Below, in pieces: positions 1-6,583 of a stretch of 12,952 nt of DNA. The DNA lies in assembly GCF_001279725.1 (NCBI RefSeq), contig NZ_LGDE01000023.1:1-12952 (forward strand). The letters run 5' to 3'. The notes under the pieces were generated by a model. The model was not told the DNA's origin, ran no database searches, and worked only from the letters and a program-made list of their open reading frames with translations. The position numbers were made by a program, and so were the translations under genes. Within the stretch, counting starts at the first letter, position 1, and each line of letters starts with the position of its first letter. The DNA is from Streptomyces sp. WM4235. Lineage in GTDB: Bacteria > Actinomycetota > Actinomycetes > Streptomycetales > Streptomycetaceae.

Positions 1-57
1 GAAACCGGCACCGAAAAGAATCAAAGCGAGCAGAAGAACAAGAAGCAGGGGAACCAT
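1..57 (-). CDS. Small hydrophobic membrane protein, N-terminal part only
   Basis: The minus strand carries an ATG at 57-55 and reads 19 codons to the window edge: MVPLLLVLLLALILFGAGF. This is a start followed at once by an almost uninterrupted hydrophobic segment, so the product is a membrane protein. Very short 'hydrophobic protein' genes with this opening, usually around 50-60 residues, are familiar in Streptomyces, where they often sit near general-stress genes such as csbD. The start is supported by a GGAGG sequence on the minus strand about 9 nt upstream of the ATG (roughly positions 67-71). The gene is cut by the window edge, so its length and C-terminus are unknown. Its function is not known. 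The divergent neighbour at 265-438 suggests a shared stress-regulated intergenic region. Confidence 0.7.
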   Translation of the reverse strand, partial: MVPLLLVLLLALILFGAGF

Positions 58-120
58 GATTATCAACCTCCGAAGCGTCTTCTGCCCTGGCAATCCCCGT
101 GCATGCGTTCTTATTTAGGC

Positions 121-145
121 GTTTCTTATCCGCCCAGGCGGGAAG
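121..145 (+). promoter_or_regulatory. Possible SigB-type promoter upstream of csbD
   Basis: GTTT at 121-124 is followed, 15 nt later, by GGGAAG at 140-145. A second candidate is GTTT at 198-201, then 14 nt, then GGGCAG at 216-221. Streptomyces SigB-family promoters have a GTTT-like -35 and a GGGTAT-like -10 about 14-16 nt apart, and csbD genes are classic SigB targets. Both -10 elements differ from the consensus, so this is a weak call and the true promoter could be either one or neither. Confidence 0.25.
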
Positions 146-251
146 CCGTACACCTTTTCCGCCGTCACCGGATTCCCCTGTGACCACCCTTCGGCACGTT
201 TGTCTCGCCAGAAGTGGGCAGACGTTCCTGCGTAAGCGTTCTCTACCGCTT

Positions 252-256
252 GGAAG
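252..256 (+). promoter_or_regulatory. Ribosome binding site that favours GTG 265 for csbD
   Basis: GGAAG at 252-256 lies only 2 nt from the in-frame ATG at 259 but 8 nt from the GTG at 265. The second spacing is normal and the first is not, so GTG 265 is the better start. It gives an N-terminus MSGEEKTQ, which is also the usual CsbD opening. Confidence 0.5.
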
Positions 257-264
257 TGATGACC

Positions 265-438
265 GTGTCCGGTGAAGAGAAGACCCAGGCCAAGACCGAG
301 CAGGCCAAGGGCAAGGTCAAGGAAGCCTCCGGCCGTCTCGTCGGCAACGAACGCCTCACCGCTGAAGGTCGCGCCGAACAGGCCAAGGGTGATGCGCGCC
401 AGGCCAAGGAAAAGATCAAGGACGTTCTGAAGGACTGA
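265..438 (+). CDS. CsbD family general-stress protein
   Basis: This is a 57-residue, very charged, Lys/Glu/Ala-rich protein without hydrophobic segments. It shows the CsbD pattern: K-x-x-Q-x-K-G-K-x-K-E (about residues 10-20), then a G-R-L-V-G-N-E-R-L-T-A-E-G core, then a second E-Q-A-K-G repeat, ending in K-E-K-I-K-D. It matches the family's usual 55-65 residues. CsbD proteins are small cytoplasmic proteins induced by the general stress response (SigB in Bacillus and its Streptomyces relatives). Their molecular role is unknown. GTG 265 is preferred over ATG 259 or the far upstream ATG 214 because of ribosome-binding-site spacing and family length. The gene is monocistronic and ends in the strong hairpin at 445-499. 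A divergent hydrophobic-protein gene lies to the left. Confidence 0.9.
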   Translation: MSGEEKTQAKTEQAKGKVKEASGRLVGNERLTAEGRAEQAKGDARQAKEKIKDVLKD

Positions 439-444
439 CCTCAG

Positions 445-499
445 GGCGAACGTGCTGGAGGGCGGCCCCCGAAAGGGGCCGCCCTCCAGCACGTTCGCC
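445..499 (+). terminator. Long perfect hairpin terminator after csbD
   Basis: The left arm 445-469 and right arm 475-499 are perfect reverse complements over 25 bp around a 5-nt CGAAA loop. The hairpin begins 6 nt after the csbD stop. There is no T-tract, as is normal for Streptomyces terminators. Its symmetry means it could work in both directions, but no minus-strand gene ends here. Confidence 0.85.
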
Positions 500-517
500 G
501 GGGCTGCGGATATCGGC

Positions 518-676
518 GTGATCGCGGTTGGGACGCCGCCGCCGGCCGCGCAGGCCCTTGCCCCGGAGCGGAACGCGGACAGCATGGCCTGCGTCCTGGG
601 CGGGACGGGCGTACGCAACCGGGTGGAGGCCGCCATCGCCGCCTACGAGGCGGGTCTGACGGGGCGCGACGGCTGA
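518..676 (+). pseudogene. Possible C-terminal gene remnant, unrecognised
   Basis: From GTG 518 the frame reads 52 residues to TGA at 674-676, beginning MIAVGTPPPAAQALAPERN. The same frame is open further left, but there it only runs through the csbD terminator. Almost every codon ends in G or C, as in real Streptomyces genes, and the last 20 residues look like an amphipathic helix. No ribosome binding site precedes GTG 518 and I recognise no domain. The stretch looks more like the end of a gene that lost its 5' part than a small gene of its own. It could also be chance open reading in GC-rich DNA. Confidence 0.25.
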
Positions 677-801
677 CGGAGTGCGGGGGCAGGCCGACCT
701 GCCGGTTGTCCTGGCAGTTCGTCGGCGATGAACGGCGGGTCCCGTCCGCTTTTTGGCTCGACTACGCTGGTGGAGCCGTCACACGTGAACGAAGGACGCA
801 C

Positions 802-1458
802 ATGGCTCGCCCGTACAACCCCGGACCGAAGCAGTTCGTCTTCGCTGTCGGTGATGGCAACGACCAACAGGTGGCTGTGGCTGACCCTCAGGCAGCCTAT
901 GTGGCGTTCTCCGCGTTCTTCCGTGACCGAGATTCCGACACCTACACCATCAGTGATGAACCGTCGGGGCAGAGTTTGGTACTCATGCCCGGGCAAGGTG
1001 TGATCTCCCGGATCAAGGATGCGGACGACCAACCCCGGTCGGAATACCACCAGGTCGACAGGGGAAATCGCTACCTTCCGAGCGCGATGCTGTTCTTCGA
1101 GAACGGATATGCCGGCCTCGATCGCTTCGGCCAGTGGTTCTCCGACCTCGCCGACCTCGACGCGTCACCGGAGACTCGCGGTGCCGCCCGCGCCGCCACG
1201 ATCACGACGGAAGCAGCGGCGATCGAAGAAGTCGCCCGGATCTGGGCTGATTCGGGCTGCGTGGACCCGAGCGACCAGTACTTCGTCTTCTTCGACTCGC
1301 ATGATGTCGACGATGACCGAGCCGAACGAGCCGAACTGCTCAAGTTGATCGAGTTCCTCGGCCTCGAACGAGTCGACGCCCCGGCCGAGGCCGCCGGGGG
1401 CGAAGTCTGGGTGCGCACCGACCCACGCCTCGACGTCGAATTCGCACGGTGGTCGTGA
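802..1458 (+). CDS. Unknown protein carrying the same domain as the C-terminus of the next gene
   Basis: This is a 218-residue acidic, soluble protein with no signal peptide or membrane segment. The ATG at 802 is chosen because AAGGA at 792-796 lies 5 nt upstream; the frame stays open further left without a better start. Residues about 11-120 align by eye with residues about 291-410 of the gene at 1532-2791. Shared landmarks are DR..D..TI.DE, then V.SR/V.R, then EY..VD.G..Y...SA, and finally G.A.L...G.W.SD.A. Residues 121-218 form a second, mostly helical and acidic part (DSHDVDDDRAERAELL) without a counterpart. The first 34 codons have only about two-thirds G or C in the third position, lower than most neighbours, a mild sign of transfer. 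The function is unknown. A 73-nt gap separates it from the next gene on the same strand, so the two could be co-transcribed. Confidence 0.7.
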   Translation: MARPYNPGPKQFVFAVGDGNDQQVAVADPQAAYVAFSAFFRDRDSDTYTISDEPSGQSLVLMPGQGVISRIKDADDQPRSEYHQVDRGNRYLPSAMLFFENGYAGLDRFGQWFSDLADLDASPETRGAARAATITTEAAAIEEVARIWADSGCVDPSDQYFVFFDSHDVDDDRAERAELLKLIEFLGLERVDAPAEAAGGEVWVRTDPRLDVEFARWS

Positions 1459-1531
1459 ACAGACGGTGCCGGGTGGAGCTACAGCATGGCCGTGATGCCG
1501 GCCGGGTGCCGCCCCGGGAAGGACTGAGCCC

Positions 1532-2791
1532 ATGAGAGACATCGTTTTCACGCGCAGCAGCGGCTGGATCCCGAACGTGATCCGCGAGGACGGCGAACTC
1601 AAGCTGACGCTCGGTGCCGGGGCCGACGCCAATCACGAGCCTCGCACGTTCACGTTCTCGATCAGCGAAGCGCATCTTGAGGTGATCCGGGAGGACCTGG
1701 CCAGACACCTGCTGCTGTGGAGTGCGGTCCTTCCGCTGTGCGACGCCGCCGGAACCCGGGGCCGGCTCGACGAGAACGCCGCCGTCGCGCTCCTGGACCC
1801 GATCCTCCTTGCCGCGCCCGCGGACGTCGACGCGCTCTTCCGGCGCATCCGCTGGGACAGGAGCCGGCTCATCGCCCACGGGGCCGACATCGGTCCACTT
1901 GAGCGCGGTCAGGTGTGCGCGGCGATGCGCGCGGCGACGGAGACGTCAAACGGGAAACGAGCTCAGGAGTACCACGCGGACCGCCGTCGCGCCGAGCGCG
2001 GAGCAGTACTCGGTCCACTCGACGCCGCGATTCTGAGGTACACGGGCCAGTATCTGCACGGCTCGACGGTTCCGAGGCGGATACCCGATGCCGTCGACCC
2101 CGCGCTGCTTCCCGAGGTCATGCGGGTGATCGCCACTGCGGAGCAGGCGTGCGCCGGGATGCGGATCGGCCGCGATCCGCGACGGGGAACCCGCGCCACG
2201 GACAAGCGCGACTGGGATCGGATGAAGACGGCGGTCGAAGCGGCCGTGCGCCGTGCACATCCCGGGCTCGTCGATGACGCGGTGCGTACCGTGAGCTTCC
2301 TGATGTGCTCGGAGGCCGCGGACCGCTCCAGGAGCACACCCATGGAGGAGGACGAGGAGGCTGCCGGCGACCCCGCCGACTTCGGCGGGAATGCGAAGAC
2401 GGCCCTGTCCTTCACCGACGACAAGGGCGTCGAGAAGAAGTGGGCACGGGACAGTCCCCGCACTGCCGCCGCGGAGTTCTGGGAGTTCGTCGGCGACCGC
2501 TCGGCCGCGGACAACGAAGTGTTCACCATCGAGGACGAGGAGATGGGCGAAGGGATCCAGCTCCACTTCTACGCGGACTCCGTCGCCCGGGTCACGACGC
2601 TGCGCGAGGGTGAAGGCGGGTCGGATCCGGAGTACCGGGTCGAGTACAGCCTGGTCGACGGGATCGGCGGGTACCGGAACCTGGTGAGCGCCTTCGTCCG
2701 CGGCGGCTGCGCCGCACTCGAACAGCACGGTCCCTGGATGTCGGATGTAGCCGAGTTCGAGCGCGCGCGGCGGCGGCGCGACGCCCGGTAG
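1532..2791 (+). CDS. Two-part protein of unknown function (DUF6357-like) with an internal start
   Basis: This 419-residue protein has AAGGA at 1519-1523, 8 nt before ATG 1532. Residues 1-265 form a mostly helical N-terminal part. From memory this resembles Streptomyces proteins labelled DUF6357, but I could not check it. Landmarks are MRDIVFTRSSGWIPNVIRED at the start, FTFSISEAHLEVIREDLARH at 40-59, and LDPILLAAPADVDALFRRI at 88-106. Residues 271-290 are an acidic linker (MEEDEEAAGDPADFGG). Residues about 291-410 repeat the domain of the upstream gene (GDRSAADNEVFTIEDEE, EYSLVDGIGGY, GPWMSDVAEFE). Met271 has its own Shine-Dalgarno sequence, so the C-terminal domain may also be made alone. There is no signal peptide, membrane segment or recognisable catalytic motif. 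The tail is a run of Arg (RARRRRDAR). A link to toxin/immunity or defence is possible only by analogy. Confidence 0.8.
   Translation: MRDIVFTRSSGWIPNVIREDGELKLTLGAGADANHEPRTFTFSISEAHLEVIREDLARHLLLWSAVLPLCDAAGTRGRLDENAAVALLDPILLAAPADVDALFRRIRWDRSRLIAHGADIGPLERGQVCAAMRAATETSNGKRAQEYHADRRRAERGAVLGPLDAAILRYTGQYLHGSTVPRRIPDAVDPALLPEVMRVIATAEQACAGMRIGRDPRRGTRATDKRDWDRMKTAVEAAVRRAHPGLVDDAVRTVSFLMCSEAADRSRSTPMEEDEEAAGDPADFGGNAKTALSFTDDKGVEKKWARDSPRTAAAEFWEFVGDRSAADNEVFTIEDEEMGEGIQLHFYADSVARVTTLREGEGGSDPEYRVEYSLVDGIGGYRNLVSAFVRGGCAALEQHGPWMSDVAEFERARRRRDAR
2330..2334 (+). promoter_or_regulatory. Internal Shine-Dalgarno for in-frame ATG 2342
   Basis: AGGAG at 2330-2334 is followed 7 nt later by ATG 2342, which is codon 271 of the gene at 1532-2791. 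Sequence and spacing are as good as those of the annotated start. Translation from here would give a 149-residue protein (2342-2791) made of the acidic linker plus the C-terminal domain, with much the same content as the N-terminal half of the upstream gene product. Whether it is used is inference. Confidence 0.45.
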
Positions 2792-3251
2792 TCCCGGCGG
2801 GAGCCCGCGCCACTGAGCGTGGTGTCAGGCGGGACCGCCGAACGCAGGGAGTGCAGGGGTTGCGGGGGATGCCGTACGCAGGCCCGGGCCGGGCCGGGAC
2901 GGCTACTGCTTCCCTGGAGGCGGGTTCCTTGCTGCATCGCGGCAACCGCCCCGGCAAGGGTTCTCATGCCCTCGATATCCGACTTCATCCGACATGGGGA
3001 AACCATTTCTCGAGGCACTCGACAGCATGGCGCACCACTGTCAGGTACCGGCCGGCTACCAGCGGTACCAGCGGCCGCTACCACCCTTGGGGACGGGCAC
3101 CGAAGACGCAGAAGAAGTCTTCCTCCCGCACGACGTTGAGTCGACGGCAGGCCCTCGACGCCCTCCTGTGCGCTGATGCCCGGCGCGAGCGGCAAGGGGG
3201 GGCGGGGACGCACGCTACACACTGCGTCTCGGCGGGTTTCCCGCGAAGCAG
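2792..3251. other. 460-bp stretch without a supported gene
   Basis: Several frames are open here but none has a good start with a ribosome binding site, a recognisable domain, or steady GC3. GC-rich tandem runs (CCGGG repeats near 2883-2900) account for some of the openness. The frame that ends at TGA 3174-3176 is the same frame as the gene at 3252-3767. That gene's coding sense clearly runs left to about 3204, so this stretch probably holds the damaged start of that gene. Confidence 0.5.
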
Positions 3252-3767
3252 TTGGTGCGCGTGGACGGGCCGAAGACGACGTTCCGGGCAACGGTGAACG
3301 GCAAGGGTGAGCTGGATCGGCAGGGCCTGCGCCATGGGACGTACAGCGTCAGCTACCAGGCCGGTGGATCCCAACAGGTCAAACGCGTCACGTGCACCAC
3401 ATCCCCGCAGAAGCCGGACGGTGGCAAGCAGGATGTGAAGGTCACCAAGGTCGAGGTGGTCATCCTGACACCGGCGGGGTCCGTCATCGACTGCGCCAAG
3501 GGGACCACGGCCGAGTTCGACGGGAAGATCACGGCCACCGGACCGGGGAAGGTCCGCTACTACTGGACGTTCGCCTCCAGCTCGACCCCGGTCTCGCCGG
3601 GTTCCGTCGACTTCACCCCCGGCACCACGAGCCACGCCCTGCTGCACGTGGTGCAGGTTCCGGGCCAGGCGAACGCCTCGACGGTGAGTACCTTCGTCAT
3701 CCTTCACCTGCCGGACCAGAAGATGAGCGCGCGGAGTGGGCAGGTGACCTTCACCTGCGAGAAGTAG
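3252..3767 (+). CDS. Extracellular Ig-like protein, 5' end missing or frameshifted
   Basis: From TTG 3252 the frame gives 171 residues. Upstream codons in the same frame still read as protein (YTLRLGGFPAKQ, about 3216-3251), yet a TGA at 3174-3176 closes the frame and no normal start lies between. The body is rich in Thr, Ser, Val and Gly with alternating beta-strand patterns and has three cysteines at residues 48, 81 and 169. The last two frame an Ig-like sandwich (TAEFDGKITATGPGKVRYYW ... QVTFTCE). Streptomyces has secreted proteins of this style that start with a signal peptide and a YTVRLSGFP-like strand, but no signal peptide is visible here. An ATG at 3176 would join this frame if a G7 run at 3196-3202 were one base shorter. 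The gene is therefore a 5'-truncated pseudogene, a frameshifted gene, or one with a poor TTG or GTG start. It has no assigned function. Confidence 0.5.
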   Translation: MVRVDGPKTTFRATVNGKGELDRQGLRHGTYSVSYQAGGSQQVKRVTCTTSPQKPDGGKQDVKVTKVEVVILTPAGSVIDCAKGTTAEFDGKITATGPGKVRYYWTFASSSTPVSPGSVDFTPGTTSHALLHVVQVPGQANASTVSTFVILHLPDQKMSARSGQVTFTCEK

Positions 3768-3980
3768 TGACCCGGTGAGGGGAGGGGGCAGTGTCGGCCG
3801 GGGTCGCCTGCCGGCGTCTGTCCGTTCGTCAGACCGGGGCACCGCCCGCATCTTGTGGTTTCTGCCAGTACGGACGCTCTGTCGGGGTGCGCGAGACTTC
3901 CCGCCAGAGCCGCTGGGTGGCCCGGTACGGGGGTGGCCCGCGAACAAGCGCATGACGAAGTGTGGGGGGATGACGTCACT

Positions 3981-4721
3981 GTGAGCACACAACAGTACGA
4001 CGAGATCGGCGAGGCGTACGAGGGGTTCAAGGCCCTGCCGTTGGAGCAGTACGCGGTGGTGCCCGGCTTCCTGGCCCTGGTCGGGGACGTGCGCGGCAAG
4101 GCGGTCCTCGACCTGGCTTCCGGTACGGGCTTCTACAGCAGGGAGTTCAGGCGGCGTGGCGCCTCGGAGGTGCTCGGGATCGACATCTCCGGCGAAATGG
4201 TTTCCGTGGCGCAGCAGTTGGAGGAGAGCGACCCGCTGGGTGTGCGCTACGAGGTCGGTGACGTGGCCGACCTGCGGACCTTCGACGCGAGCTTCGACAT
4301 CATCCTGGCGGTCCAACTGCTCAACTACGCGCCGGACATCGCCACCACGGAGCGGATGTGCCGCAACGCGTACCGGAGCCTGAGGCCCGGTGGTGAGTTC
4401 TTCGGCCTCAACCAGTCGCCCGACTTCCGCTTCGACGGGCCGCCGCCGGACAGGTACGGCTTCCACACCGAGCTGACCGGCAAGGAGGTCGAGACCGGCC
4501 GGCAGGTGCGTACCACGGCCCTGCTCGACCCGCCGGTCTCGTTCGTCGCCAACCTCCCGCGCCGGGACGTCTACGAGAAGTGCCTGCGGGCGGCCGGATT
4601 CAGCGAGGTGACCTGGGTCCCGGTGACGGTGTCGGACGCCGGGGTGCGCGAGTTCGGCGCGGACTTCTGGGCGGACTTCCACGCCAATCCCCCACTGGAG
4701 ATGCTGCGCTGCCGCGCCTGA
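3981..4721 (+). CDS. Class I SAM-dependent methyltransferase
   Basis: This 246-residue protein has a Rossmann-fold methyltransferase core. Motif I is VLDLASGTGFYSREF (residues 42-56), with the acidic end of strand 2 in GIDIS (66-70). GDVADL (93-98) marks the region that contacts adenine. FDIILAVQLLNYA (105-117) is motif II, and LRPGGEFFGLN (134-144) follows strand 5. The C-terminal 100 residues (DRYGFHTEL..., RRDVYEKCLRAAGF) probably shape the substrate pocket. The enzyme would transfer a methyl group from S-adenosylmethionine to a small molecule that cannot be read from the sequence. Overall it resembles actinobacterial small-molecule methyltransferases of the Methyltransf_11/25 type. GTG 3981 is chosen because GGGGGA at 3965-3970 lies 10 nt upstream and the protein then opens with the family-like STQQYDEIGEAYEGF. 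The frame continues left to 3855, but that part looks non-coding. It stands alone and is convergent with the next gene. Confidence 0.88.
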   Translation: MSTQQYDEIGEAYEGFKALPLEQYAVVPGFLALVGDVRGKAVLDLASGTGFYSREFRRRGASEVLGIDISGEMVSVAQQLEESDPLGVRYEVGDVADLRTFDASFDIILAVQLLNYAPDIATTERMCRNAYRSLRPGGEFFGLNQSPDFRFDGPPPDRYGFHTELTGKEVETGRQVRTTALLDPPVSFVANLPRRDVYEKCLRAAGFSEVTWVPVTVSDAGVREFGADFWADFHANPPLEMLRCRA

Positions 4722-4743
4722 CTCGCCGGCCGCACGTCAGCCC

Positions 4744-4801
4744 CGCCCCGGCCCTCGCGGTGCGCCGAACGAGCGCCCGAACGAGCGGCCGGGCCGGGGC
4801 G
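4744..4801. terminator. Possible two-way terminator between convergent genes
   Basis: An 11-bp inverted repeat (4744-4754 with 4791-4801, built on GCCCCGGCCC) flanks a 36-nt loop. It lies between the ends of the methyltransferase gene and the minus-strand gene at 4893. The loop holds two copies of CGAACGAGCG. The position suits a shared terminator, but the long loop makes it weaker than the hairpin at 445-499. Confidence 0.35.
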
Positions 4802-4840
4802 CGCGTTCTCGCGCGGGACCGTCGGCCGGGGTGACGGCGG

Positions 4841-4866
4841 CGGTGAGGTGGGGCGGTGAGGTGGGG
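4841..4866. repeat. Perfect 13-bp tandem duplication
   Basis: CGGTGAGGTGGGG occurs twice head to tail (4841-4853 and 4854-4866) in the convergent intergenic region. It is probably a replication-slippage product. I see no role for it. Confidence 0.8.
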
Positions 4867-4892
4867 CGTCGGTGATCGCGCCGGGGCGCCGT

Positions 4893-5624
4893 TCAGGCAG
4901 GCGCGTTCCAGGCGGTCGTCAGGCCGTCCAACCACGCGGGCGGCAGCTCCGCGGCGTCCCACTCCTCCCGCAGCGCCTGCGGGGCGACGACGAGCCGCTC
5001 CAGTACGGCGATGCTGGTGACGGAGTGGACGAGCGAGTAGCGGCCGTGCACCGTGATGGCGCTGCCCGGTCCGAACGCCGCGAACAGTCTCTCCAGCCGG
5101 GCCCGGTGGGCCGCGACGAATGCCGTCAGCCGCCCGGCGTACGCGGCCCGCTGGCGGGGGGTCATCGTGGAGAGTACGGCGGCGAGCACCTCGTCGGTCA
5201 CCTCCGGGTCCAGCTCGGAGACCGCGGTGTGCGACAGGTACAGCGGGGTGAGCGCCACCCGCGCCCGCTCCACTTCCATGCGCCCGGGCCGTGGACGTTC
5301 CTCGGCCTGGGCCGGCAGCCCGTCGGGACCCACGACCCGGAGCAGGGTCCGCTCGGCCACGTCGCCGAGTTCCTCCAGGAGGTCCCGGGCGCCGTCGAGC
5401 CAGCCCGACTCGTACACCTCGCCCTTGTCCCCCGGCGCGCTGCGGCCGGTGCCGCTCAGCTCCTCGTGTGCGAGGGCGAGCGCGCCCGCCTCCAGGAGCC
5501 CGATCAGTTCCCGTGCGTCGCCGGAAGGGACCCCCGCCCGCGCGAGGAGCTGCAGCAGCGTCGTCCTCGCGTTGTCGACACTGACCTCGTCCGGCCACTG
5601 CCGTCCCTCGTCGGCCGTGCTCAT
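4893..5624 (-). CDS. Unknown alpha-helical protein
   Basis: This 243-residue soluble protein reads from ATG 5624 to the stop at 4895-4893 on the minus strand. A GAGGAGG sequence lies 5 nt upstream of the ATG, much better than the alternative start 13 codons upstream. Most of the sequence is predicted by eye to be amphipathic helix: residues 17-54 (NARTTLLQLLARA, ELIGLLEAGALALAHEEL), 75-97, 117-130 and 140-185 (DEVLAAVLSTMTPRQRAAYAGRL). A more strand-like end follows (GSAITVHGRYSLVHSVTSIAVLERL, split by a helix start). There is no signal peptide, membrane segment or catalytic motif. I do not recognise a family. The ORF at 5635-5841 ends 10 nt upstream with its stop codon inside this gene's ribosome binding site, suggesting translational coupling. 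Confidence 0.75.
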   Translation of the reverse strand: MSTADEGRQWPDEVSVDNARTTLLQLLARAGVPSGDARELIGLLEAGALALAHEELSGTGRSAPGDKGEVYESGWLDGARDLLEELGDVAERTLLRVVGPDGLPAQAEERPRPGRMEVERARVALTPLYLSHTAVSELDPEVTDEVLAAVLSTMTPRQRAAYAGRLTAFVAAHRARLERLFAAFGPGSAITVHGRYSLVHSVTSIAVLERLVVAPQALREEWDAAELPPAWLDGLTTAWNAPA

Positions 5625-5634
5625 CGGGTCCTCC

Positions 5635-5841
5635 TCATCGTTCGGGTGGTGCGGTGTGTCCAACGAGATCGTTCCCTTCGACGGTCCAACGTCCGACGCC
5701 CGGGCTGTGCTCCCCTGCGGTGCGACCCGCAGGGTCGACCCGCATGATCGGCACCGGATCGTCCGCCGTCACGTCCGGGCCCGCCCAGGCCGCGTGCAGG
5801 ACGTCACGGGCGACGCGCTCCCGGCGCCGACCGTCACCCAC
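5635..5841 (-). CDS. Candidate small protein coupled to the following gene
   Basis: From GTG 5841 the minus strand encodes 68 residues ending in TGA at 5637-5635. That TGA overlaps the GAGGAGG ribosome binding site of the gene at 5624-4893, a layout typical of Streptomyces operons. The first half has high GC3, and its residues (RVARDVLHAAWAGPDVTADD) look like a genuine helix. The second half (VPIMRVDPAGRTAG, GRWTVEGNDLVGH) looks like beta-strand and has lower GC3. The start is uncertain: an AGG lies only a few nt before GTG 5841. No family is recognised. It could be a real small protein, the end of a decayed longer gene, or chance. Confidence 0.4.
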   Translation of the reverse strand: MGDGRRRERVARDVLHAAWAGPDVTADDPVPIMRVDPAGRTAGEHSPGVGRWTVEGNDLVGHTAPPER

Positions 5842-6124
5842 CGCCTCGTGCGGCGGTTCGACCGTCCATCGGCATCTCGGTGTTCACGGCGGTCATCATG
5901 CCGCAGACCGGGGACGATCGGGGCGCCACCATCAGAGCCCCGTGCGGTTCCCGGCGGGCCCCTCCGCTCGCGCCCCGGGTCGCGCGCCGTCCGGCCGGAC
6001 CACATGGGGTCCGTGCGGGAGCCGAATGGGCGAGTGTCCGGGTGCGGAAGGTGTTCTCGCGTGTGTATGTGGTGATGGGTTCCGTGTGGATCCGTACCGG
6101 CGCCATCTCGCTTGAGGAGTTCCC
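5842..6124. other. Intergenic region before the lipoprotein gene
   Basis: No gene is supported here. It should hold divergent promoters for the minus-strand pair and the lipoprotein gene. I see no convincing -35/-10 pair. The last 70 bp are less GC-rich (GTGTGTATGTGGTGATGG near 6060-6078), which fits a promoter for the gene at 6125. Confidence 0.4.
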
Positions 6125-6553
6125 ATGAAGCGTCTTCCCGTGATCGGCGTGCTCTGCGCCACGGCGGTCTTCGGTCTCACCGCCTGCTCCGACGACAGCA
6201 GTTCCCCCGCGGAAGAGGCCACCAAGGCCGCGACTGAGCTGTGCAGCGACCTCACCGGCCTCAAGGCCGACAACGCCAAGCTCAAAGCGCTCAACCCGTC
6301 GTCCGCGACGAAGGACCAGATCAAGGACGCCGTCCAGGCCGTCCAGGACGACTGGAACAGCGTCAAGGAGAACACCAAGCAGCTCAAGGAGGCCGAGGCC
6401 TCGGCCATCAAGAGCGCCGCCGAGAACCTGAAGAAGTCGTACGAGTCCCTGCCGGGCGACACCACGGGTCAGAACGCGATGACCCAGCTCCAGCCGCAGA
6501 TCCAGCAGCTGGACGCGGCCACGACCGCCGCGACCACCCGCCTCAAGTGCTGA
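6125..6553 (+). CDS. Small secreted lipoprotein with a coiled-coil body
   Basis: This 142-residue protein begins MKRLPVIGVLCATAVFGLTA and continues with Cys21, so LTAC at 18-21 is a lipobox. Signal peptidase II would cleave before Cys21 and the mature protein would be lipid-anchored outside the cell membrane. A short Ser/Asp linker (SDDSSSPAEE) follows. The body is a long run of heptad-like Lys/Glu/Ala/Leu helix (residues 31-110: ATKAATELCSDLTGLKADNA onward) and a second helix near 117-140. Cys40 and the final Cys142 could form a disulfide that closes a helical hairpin. GAGGAG at 6114-6119 lies 5 nt before the ATG. It is a single-gene unit with a terminator after it. No function can be assigned; similar small lipoproteins are common in Streptomyces. 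Confidence 0.85.
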   Translation: MKRLPVIGVLCATAVFGLTACSDDSSSPAEEATKAATELCSDLTGLKADNAKLKALNPSSATKDQIKDAVQAVQDDWNSVKENTKQLKEAEASAIKSAAENLKKSYESLPGDTTGQNAMTQLQPQIQQLDAATTAATTRLKC

Positions 6554-6583
6554 CGACGGCCCCTCGGCGATGACCCCGACGTC

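Noticed and set aside
1946..2728. 260-residue minus-strand ORF
   Set aside because: It is antisense to the 419-residue gene, which has a good ribosome binding site and a domain shared with its neighbour.
2819..3139. 106-residue plus-strand ORF in the gap after the two-part gene
   Set aside because: It has no ribosome binding site, an odd Cys/Arg/Gly-rich composition and no domain.
3078..4682. 534-residue ORF on the minus strand
   Set aside because: It lies antisense to the methyltransferase and the Ig-like gene, has no domain and has shadow-type Arg/Gly/Pro composition.
4600..5598. 332-residue minus-strand ORF, frame-shifted over the gene at 4893-5624
   Set aside because: It has no ribosome binding site and a composition of Arg, Gly, Pro and Ala, while the 243-residue frame has a strong ribosome binding site and balanced composition.
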